From assembly GCA_000436475.1 (NCBI GenBank), contig FR886141.1:23599-73802 (forward strand): a stretch of 50,204 nt of DNA, given 5' to 3'. The position numbers and the translations under genes were made by a program. This DNA is from Eubacterium sp. CAG:248. GTDB taxonomy: Bacteria; Bacillota; Clostridia; Lachnospirales; Lachnospiraceae. This document shows positions 49,799 through 50,204 of the stretch, piece after piece. The notes beneath the pieces were generated by a model. That model did not search any database. It was not told where the DNA came from and saw only the letters and a program-made list of their open reading frames with translations. The number at the start of each line of letters is the position of its first letter. Positions within the stretch are counted from its first letter, which is position 1.

Positions 49799-50204
49799 AT
49801 GGTTAAGAAAATTGTAAAAGGAAAGCATATATTTGCAAGAAAGGCACAGCCTGCAACAGAAGCAGACAGGCAGGTTGTGACAGATTTGATAGATACGTTA
49901 AGAGCAAATAGGGAAATATGTGTTGGAATGGCTGCAAATATGATAGGTGTGAATAAGTCAATAATAGTTGTGGCATCAGGTCCATTTCAGTTTGCAATGA
50001 TTAATCCTGTTATAACTAAGAAGACTGGTGAATATAAGACGGAAGAGGGTTGTTTATCATTAGATGGTGTCAGACCTTGCATAAGATATGATGAGATAGA
50101 GGTTGATTATCTTGATAGTAATTTTAAGCCACAACATGGGAAGTATAGTGGGTTTACGGCACAAGTCATACAACACGATGAATGCGATATAATAGGGACA
50201 AGTT
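49799..50204 (+). CDS. Peptide-deformylase-like protein, 3' end cut by window
   Basis: The frame is open from the ATG at 49799 to the window edge, about 135 residues. It matches the short Clostridia type of peptide deformylase: ICVGMAANMIGVNKSI (motif 1, where Met replaces the usual Gln, as in this subfamily), EEGCLSLDG (motif 2, with the Cys metal ligand) and TAQVIQHDECDIIG (motif 3). Motif 3 should read QHExDH; here it reads QHDECD, so the catalytic Glu and one His ligand are lost, perhaps by a two-codon deletion. It is probably inactive as a deformylase. AAGGAAG precedes the ATG. Confidence 0.75.
   Translation, partial: MVKKIVKGKHIFARKAQPATEADRQVVTDLIDTLRANREICVGMAANMIGVNKSIIVVASGPFQFAMINPVITKKTGEYKTEEGCLSLDGVRPCIRYDEIEVDYLDSNFKPQHGKYSGFTAQVIQHDECDIIGTS

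Noticed and set aside
1..50204. tRNA, rRNA, insertion sequences, integrases or attachment sites
   Set aside because: I looked for tRNA-like cloverleafs in gaps and for transposase or integrase motifs in every long frame and found none. A computed scan would be decisive.

Overview
The window looks like chromosome from a low-GC anaerobic Firmicute of the Lachnospiraceae type; a pectin-using relative of Lachnospira (Eubacterium) eligens would fit. The grounds are the AT-rich codon use, strong AGGAGG ribosome sites, a complete rnfCDGEAB operon, NfnAB, a sodium-pumping decarboxylase cluster, meso-diaminopimelate dehydrogenase and a galacturonate pathway. Genus assignment is inference; no rRNA or tRNA gene is present. 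Family names rest on reading motifs, not on database searches.

Region 1 (1-2332): the 3' end of a GGDEF-PAS protein and a membrane diguanylate cyclase. Region 2 (2407-8413): hexuronate catabolism. Divergent lacI-uxaC and uxaB share a control region with two near-identical LacI-type palindromes, and uxaA follows. kdgK (13884-14996) supplies the next step, so galacturonate can be taken to KDPG; the aldolase is not in the window. Region 3 (8414-10083): queT behind a preQ1-I-like riboswitch, then a small gene graveyard with an N-terminally missing ORF remnant, a long hairpin, a 14-bp tandem duplication and an XRE/Fic pseudogene with an internal deletion. Region 4 (10084-13681): an AgrC/AgrA-like HPK10 kinase and LytTR regulator, divergent from two small surface-protein genes; a textbook LytTR direct-repeat site lies between them. 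Region 5 (15134-22397): a family 2 glycosyltransferase, a 1295-residue Ig-like (BIG_2) surface protein and a membrane TPR protein with sugar-enzyme-type C-terminal domains.

Region 6 (22499-32154): NfnAB, thiamine pyrophosphokinase, and a decarboxylase/transcarboxylase cluster holding a 12S-like carboxyltransferase, an OadG-like lipoprotein, a biotin carrier, OadB and a 5S/OadA-like carboxyltransferase, interrupted by a 280-bp repeat array. Region 7 (32395-41294): housekeeping genes (ddh, a BaiN/HI0933 flavoprotein, cmk, ispH, rpsA, ylmH, cheR, a YprB-like exonuclease) and a phage-like gene of unknown function behind a possible structured RNA. Region 8 (41295-46735): the rnf operon with a long paired leader. 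Nfn, Rnf and OadB together imply energy metabolism linking NAD(P)H, ferredoxin and a transmembrane Na+ or H+ gradient.

Region 9 (46740-50204) is accessory. An XRE regulator, an ImmA/IrrE metallopeptidase and a 280-residue PIN-like protein form one transcription unit with its own promoter and a candidate operator palindrome. Next come a Lar-like zinc ribbon, a small acidic protein and a peptide-deformylase-like gene with a damaged metal-binding motif, cut by the window edge. The XRE-ImmA-PIN operon is the best candidate for an under-described system (toxin-antitoxin, stress or phage defence).
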